A stretch of DNA of 64,000 bases from Undibacterium parvum (GTDB lineage Bacteria > Pseudomonadota > Gammaproteobacteria > Burkholderiales > Burkholderiaceae_D), in contig NZ_CP034464.1 of NCBI RefSeq assembly GCF_003955735.1, forward strand, positions 2,046,001-2,110,000, read 5' to 3'. Both the position numbers and the translations under genes were made by a program. The first letter of the stretch is position 1. Every line of letters begins with the position of its first letter. Below, piece after piece: positions 55,847 through 64,000 of this stretch. The notes below the pieces were generated by a model. It saw nothing but the letters and a program-made list of their open reading frames with translations, searched no databases and was not told the DNA's origin.

Positions 55847-57367
55847 ATGTCCTTCCTAGCTACTAGCGCCAGTGCCAATAAACTTCCTCCCTGGAAAATT
55901 CTGTTGGTGGACGATGAGCCCGATGTCCACACCATCACTAAAATGACACTCAACCGTTTTCTTTTAGACGGTCGTGGTTTGGTATTTTTAGATGCCTACA
56001 GCGGCGCCGAAGCGAAACAAGTTTTAGCTGCTGAATCCGATATTGCCCTGGTATTTTTAGACGTGGTGATGGAGGCTGAGGACAGCGGCTTAGAAGTGGC
56101 GCGCTGGATGCGCCAGGAGCTGGGGAATAAATTTTCACGGATAGTTTTGCGCACCGGTCAGCCCGGGCAGGCGCCGGAAGAAAGAGTAATCGTTGATTAC
56201 GATATCAATGATTACAAAGAAAAAACCGAGCTCGATCGTAAGAAATTATTTACCACCACCTTCGCCGCTTTGCGCGCCTATCGCGACATCATGGAAGTCG
56301 AGCAGGCACGTCGTTTTCAGATGAGTTACCGCGAAGGTCTGGAGCGCGTCATTGAAGCCTCGGCACAGATTTTTCAGCAACGCAATCTGATCGATTTTGC
56401 CAATGGTTTGCTGCAACAGGTGATCGCCTTATTGCGACTAGAACAAAGTATGCTGGTGCGTCTGCGTGGCGCGATCGGCATCTCGGGCGAACAAAAATAT
56501 GAGGTGTTGGCACGGGTTGGTGAGGTGGAAGATGACAGCCATATTTTTTCACCCGAGCTGCTGGCGCAACTCGATGAGGCACGTACCACACGGGTCTCGC
56601 GACTGCATGGCGATACTTACGTAGGTTACTTCCCAAATAGCAGTGGCAAGGCTTCATTGCTGGTCTTAAAAGGGGTCTCCGATGTGGGCGAGATCGATGC
56701 CAAATTACTCGAGGTTTTTTCTTCCGGCGTGGCAATCGCGTTTGACAATATTTTGCTCAATAATGAAATCACCGAAACCCAGAGTGAATTGATTATGCGC
56801 CTCGGTGATGTGGTCGAGTCACGTTCGCATGAGGCTGGTAATCACGTGCGGCGCATGGCTGAGGTCTGTTACTTGCTGGCCTGCGCTTCGCATATGCCGG
56901 CCGACGATGCCGCCATCCTCAAGCAGGCTGCACCTATGCACGATATCGGTAAAGTTGCGACCCCCGATGCGGTGCTGCTTAAACCGGGCAAGCTCGATGC
57001 TGACGAGTGGAGCATCATGCAGCAGCATCCCGCCATAGGGCTGTCTATTTTGGACGGCTCGCAGCGGCCGATACTCAAAGCAGCGGCCATCATCGCGCAT
57101 CAACATCACGAGAAATTTGACGGTTCCGGTTATCCACAGGGATTGGCTGGAAATAGCATACATCCCTACGCGCGTATTGTTGCGGTAGCCGATGTTTTTG
57201 ATGCGCTGATGCACGCACGTTGCTACAAACCGGCTTGGGCCTTGGACGATGTGATCAGGCATTTACAAACCGTGAGTGGCACGCATCTCGATACGCACTA
57301 TGTCGATTTATTGATCGCTAATATTGATGCCGCATTGGCGATCAATGCACGCTATCCGGATGTTTAA
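55847..57367 (+). CDS. HD-GYP domain response regulator (REC-DUF3369-HD-GYP)
   Basis: A 506-residue protein. The receiver domain (about 15-140) has ILLVDDEPDVHTITKMTL and the phospho-acceptor Asp in ALVFLDVVM. DUF3369 (about 150-320) follows. The HD-GYP domain (about 325-500) has MHDIGKVATPDAVLLKPGKL and HHEKFDGSGYPQG, all metal and GYP residues intact. It should degrade cyclic di-GMP when phosphorylated. It converges with a histidine kinase gene 21 bp away, its likely partner. Confidence 0.95.
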   Translation: MSFLATSASANKLPPWKILLVDDEPDVHTITKMTLNRFLLDGRGLVFLDAYSGAEAKQVLAAESDIALVFLDVVMEAEDSGLEVARWMRQELGNKFSRIVLRTGQPGQAPEERVIVDYDINDYKEKTELDRKKLFTTTFAALRAYRDIMEVEQARRFQMSYREGLERVIEASAQIFQQRNLIDFANGLLQQVIALLRLEQSMLVRLRGAIGISGEQKYEVLARVGEVEDDSHIFSPELLAQLDEARTTRVSRLHGDTYVGYFPNSSGKASLLVLKGVSDVGEIDAKLLEVFSSGVAIAFDNILLNNEITETQSELIMRLGDVVESRSHEAGNHVRRMAEVCYLLACASHMPADDAAILKQAAPMHDIGKVATPDAVLLKPGKLDADEWSIMQQHPAIGLSILDGSQRPILKAAAIIAHQHHEKFDGSGYPQGLAGNSIHPYARIVAVADVFDALMHARCYKPAWALDDVIRHLQTVSGTHLDTHYVDLLIANIDAALAINARYPDV

Positions 57368-57388
57368 GCGCGCGCAGAACGGCTGGCT

Positions 57389-59320
57389 TTAGTCTTGTAG
57401 TTGACGTGGAAAACGTAGGCGATAGCGCAGGCCATTGCCGATTTCGCTGCTTGCCAGTATCGTTCCTTTGAGCACGTCGGTGATAAGATTAAAGATAATA
57501 TGCGCGCCCAAACCACTGCCGCCCTGGCCGCGTTTGGTGGTGTAAAACGGGTCAAATAATTTTGTCAAAGCTTCTGCATCCATGCCGTTACCGTCATCGC
57601 TGTATTCCAGACAAACCTGATCAGCGTCTAAGCATGCCGCAATATGTATTTTGCCAGCGCTATCTTGATTAAAACCATGCATCAGCGAATTCATCAGCAT
57701 ATTGGTCAGCAATTGCGACAAGGCTCCGGGAAAGCTAGTCAGCAGTATGCCGCTGACGCAGTCTAGCGTGATGGCAATTTTTTTGCCCTTGAACTTGGGT
57801 TGTAGCGAGTGCAGGATTTCTTCCAGATAGTCGTGTAAATCAAACTCACGCAAATGATCCGAGGATTGATCCACCGCCACCTGCTTGAAGCTGCGTACCA
57901 AAGTGGCGGCACGCTGGGTATTGCTATCCAAGATGCGCAGCGCCTGATCGAGTACCTCAAAAAATTGCTGTAATCCTTGTTCGCTAAGACTATTCTCGGC
58001 CAGCTCCTGGCGCGTTAGTTTCAGCTCTTCGGCCAAATGGCTGGTGGCGGTCACGCATATGCCTAGCGGCGTATTTATCTCATGTGCGATACCTGCCACC
58101 AAGCCACCGAGCGCCACCATTTTTTCTTGTCTGACTAAAGTGCCTTGCGCTTCTTGCAGGGCGAGTAAGGCCTGGCTGAGCGCGCTGTTTTGTTGTTCAA
58201 GCTCGCTCTTGGCGAGGCGTAACGCGAGCTCCGCATCAAAGCGTGACAAGGCGCTTGCCACATGATTGGCGACAAAGGCGAGTAAATTTAAATCCTGCTC
58301 TGAATACAAAATCGTCGGGTCGTAGCTTTGTAAGATGAGTACACCGATAATCTGTTCATGCACCAGCATAGGTGCTCCCATCCAGCTGGACATCTGTAAA
58401 TTGCCCAAACCATGGCGAATTTCTGCGCTGGCTATCAGCTCTTCAAAGCGCGCATGATCGATCAGTTGTGCTTGCTTACTGCGTATCACATACGAACTCA
58501 AACCCACACCCAAAGGGAATCTGCTGGTGGTGGGGATAGACTCGGTTTCATCGACAAAATACTCTATGCTGATTTCATCGCTATCGGCATGAAAACGCAA
58601 AATCACAAAATTGCGGGCGAACAGTAATTTCGCGATACTTTGATGGATGCTGGCGTACAGAGTGCTCACTTGCTCTACCGAGCTAGACAATTCGGCGATT
58701 TCAAACAGGGCGCGTTGCAGCGCCTCGGCATGTTTGCGTTCGGCGATTTCGTGTTCTAGTAGTGCGGTTCTCTGCTGGACTGCGAGTTCCAGGCTATCTC
58801 TATGTTGCAGGCCCTGTAAGGCCATCGCAACATGGCTGGCAATCTGGCTAAACAAGGCCTGATCTTCCAGACTGAAGCTGATTTCTGGCCTATAACTTTG
58901 GATGACGATGGCACCCAAGGCTTGCTGGTGTTGATCGAGTAAGGGGCAACCCATCCATTGCTCGGCGGGTGTGCCATTCCAAGCGCTGAGTATCATCTGC
59001 CGGAATTCTTGCGCGCTCATGATGAGACGTTGACGATTCTGTATCACCCAAGAGGTGGCCGACTGATTGGTCGCTGGCAATACAAATAATTCTGTGGGGT
59101 CGGGAGTGGCATCGGCTTCATCGACAAAATACACGAAGCGCACCGCCTGATTACTACCGTCGGTCAAGGCCACATAAAAATTGGCCGCATACATGACGCG
59201 ACCGAGTGCCGCATGAACCGCGCGCAGAAATTCAGTGATATCGCGGCAAGCAGTCGCTTTCTGACCGATTTCCAGCAATATCGCCTGTACCGCTTCCAGG
59301 CGATGCAGACGACTTTCCAT
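57389..59320 (-). CDS. GAF-domain sensor histidine kinase
   Basis: A 643-residue soluble kinase. Two GAF domains at about 15-180 and 205-355 (paired sequences such as FVYFVDEADATPD and IEYFVDETESIPT show they are related). A coiled coil rich in Ala/Gln/Glu follows, then a HisKA region with ALGGLVAGIAHEINTPLGIC carrying the phospho-His and an HATPase domain (LEYSDDGNGMDAEAL, DPFYTTKRGQGGSGLGAHII). No transmembrane helix. The signal is unknown. Confidence 0.94.
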   Translation of the reverse strand: MESRLHRLEAVQAILLEIGQKATACRDITEFLRAVHAALGRVMYAANFYVALTDGSNQAVRFVYFVDEADATPDPTELFVLPATNQSATSWVIQNRQRLIMSAQEFRQMILSAWNGTPAEQWMGCPLLDQHQQALGAIVIQSYRPEISFSLEDQALFSQIASHVAMALQGLQHRDSLELAVQQRTALLEHEIAERKHAEALQRALFEIAELSSSVEQVSTLYASIHQSIAKLLFARNFVILRFHADSDEISIEYFVDETESIPTTSRFPLGVGLSSYVIRSKQAQLIDHARFEELIASAEIRHGLGNLQMSSWMGAPMLVHEQIIGVLILQSYDPTILYSEQDLNLLAFVANHVASALSRFDAELALRLAKSELEQQNSALSQALLALQEAQGTLVRQEKMVALGGLVAGIAHEINTPLGICVTATSHLAEELKLTRQELAENSLSEQGLQQFFEVLDQALRILDSNTQRAATLVRSFKQVAVDQSSDHLREFDLHDYLEEILHSLQPKFKGKKIAITLDCVSGILLTSFPGALSQLLTNMLMNSLMHGFNQDSAGKIHIAACLDADQVCLEYSDDGNGMDAEALTKLFDPFYTTKRGQGGSGLGAHIIFNLITDVLKGTILASSEIGNGLRYRLRFPRQLQD

Positions 59321-59389
59321 AAGTTTCCTTCTTTATCCAAACAAAAGCCTCTTTGTCTGGTCGCTTGCACGGTTTTGCGTATGCCCTGA

Positions 59390-59848
59390 TTATTTGATGG
59401 GCAAACTGGTGGTATTTTTTACTTCTTCCATCACTGCATAAGTATGCGTCTCGCGCACACCATTGAGCTGCAATAAGGACTTACCTAAAAAATCACGGTA
59501 AGCATTCATATCCTTGACGCGCGCCTTGACCAGGTAATCAAAACCGCCGGCCACCATATGGCATTCCAGTACTTCGGGTATCGCCTGCACACCGCGCTTA
59601 AAGGCTTCAAATACATCGGCGGTGGTGCGATCCAGGACTACTTCAATAAACACCAAGAGTGCAACATCCAGCAGGTGGGGATTGAGTTGTGCTGTGTAGC
59701 CTAAGATGTAGCCCGACTCTTGTAACTTACGCACGCGCTCTAGACAAGCCGCAGGCGAGAGGTTGACACGGGTGGCTAATTCTACGTTGCTGATACGGCC
59801 GTCATTTTGTAATTCGGCCAATATTCTTTTACTGATTTTGTCTAGCAT
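59390..59848 (-). CDS. Lrp/AsnC family regulator (probable putA regulator)
   Basis: A 152-residue Lrp-type protein. The N-terminal helix-turn-helix ISNVELATRVNLSPAACLER precedes the RAM domain (LECHMVAGGFDYLVKARVKD). It is divergent from putA, with a 177-bp gap holding a perfect inverted repeat. Several alpha- and betaproteobacteria use an Lrp-type activator (PutR) of putA in place of the PutA DNA-binding domain; the PutA here lacks that domain. Confidence 0.93.
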   Translation of the reverse strand: MLDKISKRILAELQNDGRISNVELATRVNLSPAACLERVRKLQESGYILGYTAQLNPHLLDVALLVFIEVVLDRTTADVFEAFKRGVQAIPEVLECHMVAGGFDYLVKARVKDMNAYRDFLGKSLLQLNGVRETHTYAVMEEVKNTTSLPIK

Positions 59849-59956
59849 AAGAAGTCAGAGTGGTGATTAATAATATTCGGTGTAATTGTCTCATGAAATA
59901 TTAAATTTCGCCATAAGTCGATATTTCCAGAATTAATCATAGGCGTTCACCTATAC

Positions 59957-59985
59957 AATTAAATCAAATTCGCTTTGATTTAATT
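59957..59985. promoter_or_regulatory. Operator candidate between the Lrp gene and putA
   Basis: AATTAAATCAAA (59957-59968), five bases (TTCGC), TTTGATTTAATT (59974-59985): a perfect 12-bp inverted repeat, 40 bp before the putA ATG. AT-rich dyads of this kind are typical Lrp-family sites. Confidence 0.7.
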
Positions 59986-60025
59986 CAGTAAAAGCGCACC
60001 TTGATTTAAAACCATAAAGATAATA

Positions 60026-63000
60026 ATGCTGAGACCTACGCCTACGCCCTTTCATGCTTTGCAATCCGAATTATTGCCACATGCTACACCTCTTCGCGAT
60101 GCCATTACTCAGGTTTATCGGCGTGACGAAGAATCTTCGGTACAGTGGTTATTATCCAACATAAATCCCCATTCTGGTGCACAAGCGAATATTAAATCCC
60201 TCGCGCATCAATTAGTCAGTGCGGTGCGCCAACAGCGCACCCGCGCTTCTGGTGTGGATGCCCTGATGCACGAGTTTTCTTTGTCTTCCGAAGAAGGCGT
60301 GGCTTTGATGTGTATGGCAGAGGCCTTGTTGCGGATACCCGATCATGCCACCGCAGATCGCTTAATCGCCGACAAAATCAGTAAAGGTGACTGGCGCAAA
60401 CATCTGGGCGAATCGCCCTCTTTGTTTGTCAATGCCGCCACCTGGGGCTTGCTGGTCACTGGCAAATTGGTCAGCACCAATAGTGATCAGGGTCTGGGCT
60501 CGGCCTTAAGTCGTCTGATCACCAAAGGTGGTGAACCTTTAATCCGTAAAGGTGTGGATCTGGCAATGCGCATGCTGGGTAATCAGTTCGTTACCGGCCA
60601 GACTATAGCCGAAGCCTTAAAAAACGGCGAGGATAACGAGAAGCGTGGTTATCGCTATTCTTACGACATGCTGGGTGAAGCGGCCTTGACTGCGCATGAC
60701 GCTGCCTTTTATTTCAGCGCTTACGAAACCGCGATTCACGCCATAGGCAAGGCCTCGAACGGGCGTGGTATCAAAGACGGTCCGGGGATTTCGGTCAAAC
60801 TCTCAGCCTTGCATCCGCGTTACTCGCGCGCGCAAAGAGCGCGCACTATGAAAGAGTTGTTGCCGCTGCTGAAAAAACTCATCTTACTGGCCAAGCAATA
60901 CAACATTGGTCTCAATATCGATGCCGAAGAAACCGACAGACTGGAGCTGTCCTTAGATCTGATGGAAGCGCTGGCCTTTGATGCCGACTTGAAGGGTTTT
61001 GAAGGCATAGGTTTTGTGGTGCAGGCCTACCAAAAGCGTTGTCCGTACGTGATCGATTATCTGATCGATCTGGCGCAGCGTAGTGGCACTAAATTTATGG
61101 TGCGTCTGGTCAAGGGCGCGTATTGGGATTCTGAAATCAAGCGTGCGCAAGTTGACGGCATGAGCGGTTTCCCAGTGTATACCCGCAAGGTGTATACCGA
61201 TGTCTCTTACCTTTTGTGCGCGCAAAAATTGTTGGCCGCCACCGCGGTGATTTATCCACAGTTCGCCACCCATAACGCGCTCACTTTGGCGACTATTTAC
61301 ACTTGGGCGCAGCAAGAAAATATTACCGATTATGAATTCCAGTGCCTGCATGGTATGGGCGAAACTCTGTACGATCAGGTGGTTGATAAAGATAAGCTAA
61401 ACAAGCCTTGCCGTATCTATGCACCAGTCGGTTCGCATCAAACTTTGCTGGCCTATCTGGTACGTCGCTTGCTGGAAAATGGCGCGAATTCGTCTTTCGT
61501 CAACCAGATCGTTGACGAGGCGATTTCTATCGATTCGCTGATCGCCGATCCGCTCAGCATCGCTGCTGAATTGGGCGGTAAGCCGCATAGCGGTATTTCT
61601 TTGCCTACAGATTTATTTGGCACTGAACGCAAAAATTCGGACGGCCTGGATTTTAGCAATGAGTTGGAACTGCAAAAAATCGCGGCTCATTTCGCAGTCT
61701 GCAGTGCGCAAGTCATCACTGCAACGCCACTCTTGTATGGCCAAGTCTCGGCCACTAGCTCGCAACCGGTAATTAATCCAGCTGATCATCAGGATGTGGT
61801 CGGTCATGTGATACAAGCCGATGCGCACGACGTACAAATGGCTTTGCTGGCCGCCGAAAATTACGCAATAGACTGGCAAACGGTCACGCCTTCCGATCGT
61901 GCTGCCGTCCTGAAAAAAGCGGCAGATTTACTCGAGAACCAAACCCTCGATTTCATGGCCTTGGCAATCCGCGAAGCTGGTAAATCCCTACCGAATGCGC
62001 TGGCCGAAGTGCGTGAAGCGGTCGATTTTTTACGTTACTACGCGGCCCAGGTAGAATTTTTGCCGAACACGCAGGCCCTGGGTCCGGTGGTGTGTATCAG
62101 CCCTTGGAATTTCCCGTTGGCGATCTTTATCGGCGAGGTCAGCGCGGCGCTGGCGGCGGGTAATGTGGTGCTGGCGAAGCCGGCCGAACAGACGCCTTTA
62201 ATTGCTTTTAAGGCTATTCAATTACTGCATGACGCCGGTGTTCCACGTGGAGCATTGCAATTCTTGCCGGGTACGGGCGAGGTGGTCGGCGCCCAGCTGG
62301 TGGCGGATAAGCGCGTTAAAGGCGTGATCTTTACCGGCTCTACCGAAGTGGCGCATATCATCAATCGCACTTTGGCCAAGCGTTCAGTGGCCGAGCATAT
62401 CGACATCCCTTTGATCGCCGAAACTGGTGGCCAGAACGTCATGATCGTCGACAGCAGTGCCTTGCCGGAGCAGGTCGTCAATGATGTGATTTCTTCCGCC
62501 TTTGATAGCGCCGGTCAACGTTGCTCTGCCTTGCGTGTGCTTTGCCTGCAAGTCGACATCGCTGATAAAACGCTGGAAATGCTGAAGGGCGCGATGCAAG
62601 AATTGCGTGTCGGTAAACCGAATCAGTTGGCGATCGATATCGGGCCGGTGATCGATAGAGAGGCGCAGCAAGCGCTGCAAGCGCATATCGATAAAATGCG
62701 CGGGCAAGCCAAGAATTTTTACGCACTCGATCTGCCGGTTTCCTGCGAGAACGGCACTTTCATTGCACCTACCATGATGGAGATCTCTTCTTTGTCTGAG
62801 CTGACAAAAGAAGTGTTTGGTCCGGTCTTGCACGTCTTGCGTTACAAGCGCGACGAACTGCCTAAATTGCTAGAATCTATCAATGCCAGCGGCTTTGGTT
62901 TGACCTTGGGCGTGCATTCACGCATCGATGAAACCATCGATTTCATCACGCAAAGAGCGCATGTCGGGAATATTTACGTGAATCGCAATATCGTCGGCGC

Positions 63001-63673
63001 GGTCGTTGGCGTGCAGCCTTTTGGCGGTGAAGGTAAATCCGGTACTGGCCCGAAAGCCGGCGGCCCTCTGTATCTGAAGCGTCTGCAAAAAAATCCGGCG
63101 GCGGCGATTGCCGGACATAGCGTCTACGAACGTCAGGCACCAGGCGCATTGGATGCCTTGCTGGTCTGGGCCAAAACCCATGGCCATGAAAAAATCGCCG
63201 AACTGGCAGAGCAATATGCGCATCGCAGCCCTTACAAAATGACGATGGTCTTGCCCGGCCCTACCGGCGAGCGCAATACCCTGTCATTCGCACCGCGTGG
63301 TCGGGTGTTTTGCGCTGCCAGTACGGTCAATTGTCTGCTGAACCAAATCGCCGCTTTGCTGGCTACCGGTAATACCCCGGTGTTACCGGCGCAGAGCATC
63401 AGCTTATTGCCTAGCGGCTTGCCTATGCTGGTCCGTGATCGTATCTTGCAGGCAGAAGCGACCCAGGCGCAGGTCCAGTTTGCCTTAGTCGAAGGCAATC
63501 TGTTAGCCGACTACAAAACCCTGTTCGCAGGGCAAAATGAGGCGATCGTCTGCGTTATCGAGATGCAAGAAAGCAATGAAGCACCATTGTGGCGTCTGGT
63601 CGCCGAGCGCGCCTTATGCATTAACACCACGGCAGCTGGGGGCAATGCCAGTTTGATGACTTTGCAGAACTAA
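60026..63673 (+). CDS. putA: Bifunctional proline dehydrogenase / P5C dehydrogenase PutA
   Basis: A 1215-residue enzyme that oxidises proline to glutamate through pyrroline-5-carboxylate. The FAD-dependent proline dehydrogenase is at about 150-475 (ISVKLSALHPRYSRAQ, MVRLVKGAYWDSEIKRAQVD). The NAD-dependent aldehyde dehydrogenase is at about 560-1000 (SPWNFPLAIFIGEV, FTGSTEV, AETGGQN with the Glu, DSAGQRCSALRVL with the catalytic Cys). A C-terminal ALDH-superfamily-like domain follows. It lacks the N-terminal ribbon-helix-helix found in PutA of E. coli, so it should not be a repressor; a divergent Lrp gene takes that role. Confidence 0.97.
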   Translation: MLRPTPTPFHALQSELLPHATPLRDAITQVYRRDEESSVQWLLSNINPHSGAQANIKSLAHQLVSAVRQQRTRASGVDALMHEFSLSSEEGVALMCMAEALLRIPDHATADRLIADKISKGDWRKHLGESPSLFVNAATWGLLVTGKLVSTNSDQGLGSALSRLITKGGEPLIRKGVDLAMRMLGNQFVTGQTIAEALKNGEDNEKRGYRYSYDMLGEAALTAHDAAFYFSAYETAIHAIGKASNGRGIKDGPGISVKLSALHPRYSRAQRARTMKELLPLLKKLILLAKQYNIGLNIDAEETDRLELSLDLMEALAFDADLKGFEGIGFVVQAYQKRCPYVIDYLIDLAQRSGTKFMVRLVKGAYWDSEIKRAQVDGMSGFPVYTRKVYTDVSYLLCAQKLLAATAVIYPQFATHNALTLATIYTWAQQENITDYEFQCLHGMGETLYDQVVDKDKLNKPCRIYAPVGSHQTLLAYLVRRLLENGANSSFVNQIVDEAISIDSLIADPLSIAAELGGKPHSGISLPTDLFGTERKNSDGLDFSNELELQKIAAHFAVCSAQVITATPLLYGQVSATSSQPVINPADHQDVVGHVIQADAHDVQMALLAAENYAIDWQTVTPSDRAAVLKKAADLLENQTLDFMALAIREAGKSLPNALAEVREAVDFLRYYAAQVEFLPNTQALGPVVCISPWNFPLAIFIGEVSAALAAGNVVLAKPAEQTPLIAFKAIQLLHDAGVPRGALQFLPGTGEVVGAQLVADKRVKGVIFTGSTEVAHIINRTLAKRSVAEHIDIPLIAETGGQNVMIVDSSALPEQVVNDVISSAFDSAGQRCSALRVLCLQVDIADKTLEMLKGAMQELRVGKPNQLAIDIGPVIDREAQQALQAHIDKMRGQAKNFYALDLPVSCENGTFIAPTMMEISSLSELTKEVFGPVLHVLRYKRDELPKLLESINASGFGLTLGVHSRIDETIDFITQRAHVGNIYVNRNIVGAVVGVQPFGGEGKSGTGPKAGGPLYLKRLQKNPAAAIAGHSVYERQAPGALDALLVWAKTHGHEKIAELAEQYAHRSPYKMTMVLPGPTGERNTLSFAPRGRVFCAASTVNCLLNQIAALLATGNTPVLPAQSISLLPSGLPMLVRDRILQAEATQAQVQFALVEGNLLADYKTLFAGQNEAIVCVIEMQESNEAPLWRLVAERALCINTTAAGGNASLMTLQN

Positions 63674-63692
63674 TTTCTGAGTCGCTAAATGA

Positions 63693-63726
63693 AAAAAAAG
63701 CCGGGCATTTTTGCCCGGCTTTTTTA
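63693..63726 (+). terminator. Rho-independent terminator of putA
   Basis: AAAAGCCGGGCA pairs with TGCCCGGCTTTT over a short T-rich loop and is followed by T residues, about 20 bp after the stop codon. Confidence 0.93.
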
Positions 63727-63823
63727 CATTTTAGGCAGTTCATCTGCTTAAATAATTAGCACTTTATTTCAGGCGAAATTGCGACTAATATGAATTTATC
63801 TCTAGCTAGTTGTGGTGTGTGTC

Positions 63824-64000
63824 ATGAGCAGTATTGTTACAGGTGCGGGTATAGGCTCTAGTGCTAGCGTGATTAGCGCAGGCAAGACCGGACTTGCCCT
63901 GATTAATGCCATAGGGAAACCAAAACCCGAAACTGCCAGCGATAAATCAAGCAAGATTGACAACAGTGCCGGCCTCGCACCCAGCCCCAAGGTTGCGGAT
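63824..64000 (+). CDS. Hypothetical protein (partial, open at the right edge)
   Basis: An ATG at 63824 opens a frame of 59 codons with no stop before the window ends. The start, MSSIVTGAGIGSSASVISAG, is rich in Ser, Gly and Ala, then becomes polar with Lys and Pro. Not recognised. There is no clear Shine-Dalgarno sequence, and a minus-strand open frame overlaps, so it may not be a gene. It sits after the putA terminator. Confidence 0.4.
   Translation, partial: MSSIVTGAGIGSSASVISAGKTGLALINAIGKPKPETASDKSSKIDNSAGLAPSPKVAD

Noticed and set aside
63802..63990. 62-codon minus-strand frame at the right edge
   Set aside because: It overlaps the plus-strand partial frame, and the hydrophobic product looks like a complement artefact; evidence is too weak either way.

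Overview
The window looks like a chromosomal segment of a betaproteobacterium, most likely Burkholderiales, family Oxalobacteraceae (Undibacterium/Herminiimonas-like). The grounds are the gene order mnmG-rsmG-parA-parB followed by an atpIBEFHAGD operon, a PEP-CTERM protein, a liv-type transport operon, a GTP-dependent PEP carboxykinase and a PutA controlled by an Lrp-type regulator. This assignment rests on gene content and order only; no database was searched. No rRNA, tRNA, CRISPR array or transposase was seen.

Layout. 1-5749: F1Fo ATP synthase operon on the minus strand (atpD is cut by the window edge). 5926-10823: a small serine hydrolase, ParB, ParA, RsmG and MnmG, with two perfect parS sites upstream of mnmG and a degenerate third inside it. 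10985-21227: TSUP transporter, iron-dependent alcohol dehydrogenase, a complete branched-chain amino acid type ABC operon (livGFJHM order), a GMC oxidoreductase and a nitronate monooxygenase. 21632-30722, all plus strand: chemoreceptor, orphan periplasmic binding protein, FKBP isomerase, YgjP-like metalloprotein, glycerol kinase, SRPBCC protein, PEP-CTERM protein, and a BtaA homologue paired with a GNAT-fold protein behind a PHO-box-like sequence. 30723-31749: a 1 kb AT-rich non-coding stretch with a duplicated DnaA-box module. 31750-39899: DUF2059 protein, two more orphan binding proteins, a 2-hydroxyacid dehydrogenase, pckG, two small membrane proteins divergent from a LysR regulator, and riboflavin synthase. 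40334-51878: a hydroxamate-type siderophore operon on the minus strand (MbtH, one-module NRPS, TonB receptor, acyltransferase, N-monooxygenase, MATE exporter, PepSY reductase) behind a Fur-box promoter. 52489-64000: cupin, PcaC-like and GFA proteins, a small outer membrane barrel, a LysE exporter, an HD-GYP response regulator convergent with a GAF histidine kinase, and the divergent Lrp/putA pair.

Most notable signals. (1) A BtaA-like gene behind a PHO-box-like repeat, translationally coupled to a GNAT-like gene where BtaB would be expected: a candidate phosphorus-free lipid pathway. (2) Two diverged copies of a DnaA-box module exactly 671 bp apart, near a switch in gene strand and about 20 kb from parS: a candidate origin or DnaA reservoir. 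(3) A second DnaA-box array, with 23/24 bp box spacing, occurring as direct repeats on both sides of the siderophore operon and accompanied by a family of long hairpins whose arms covary. (4) A siderophore route using one C-A-T-TE NRPS module with a damaged condensation motif and no NIS synthetase.
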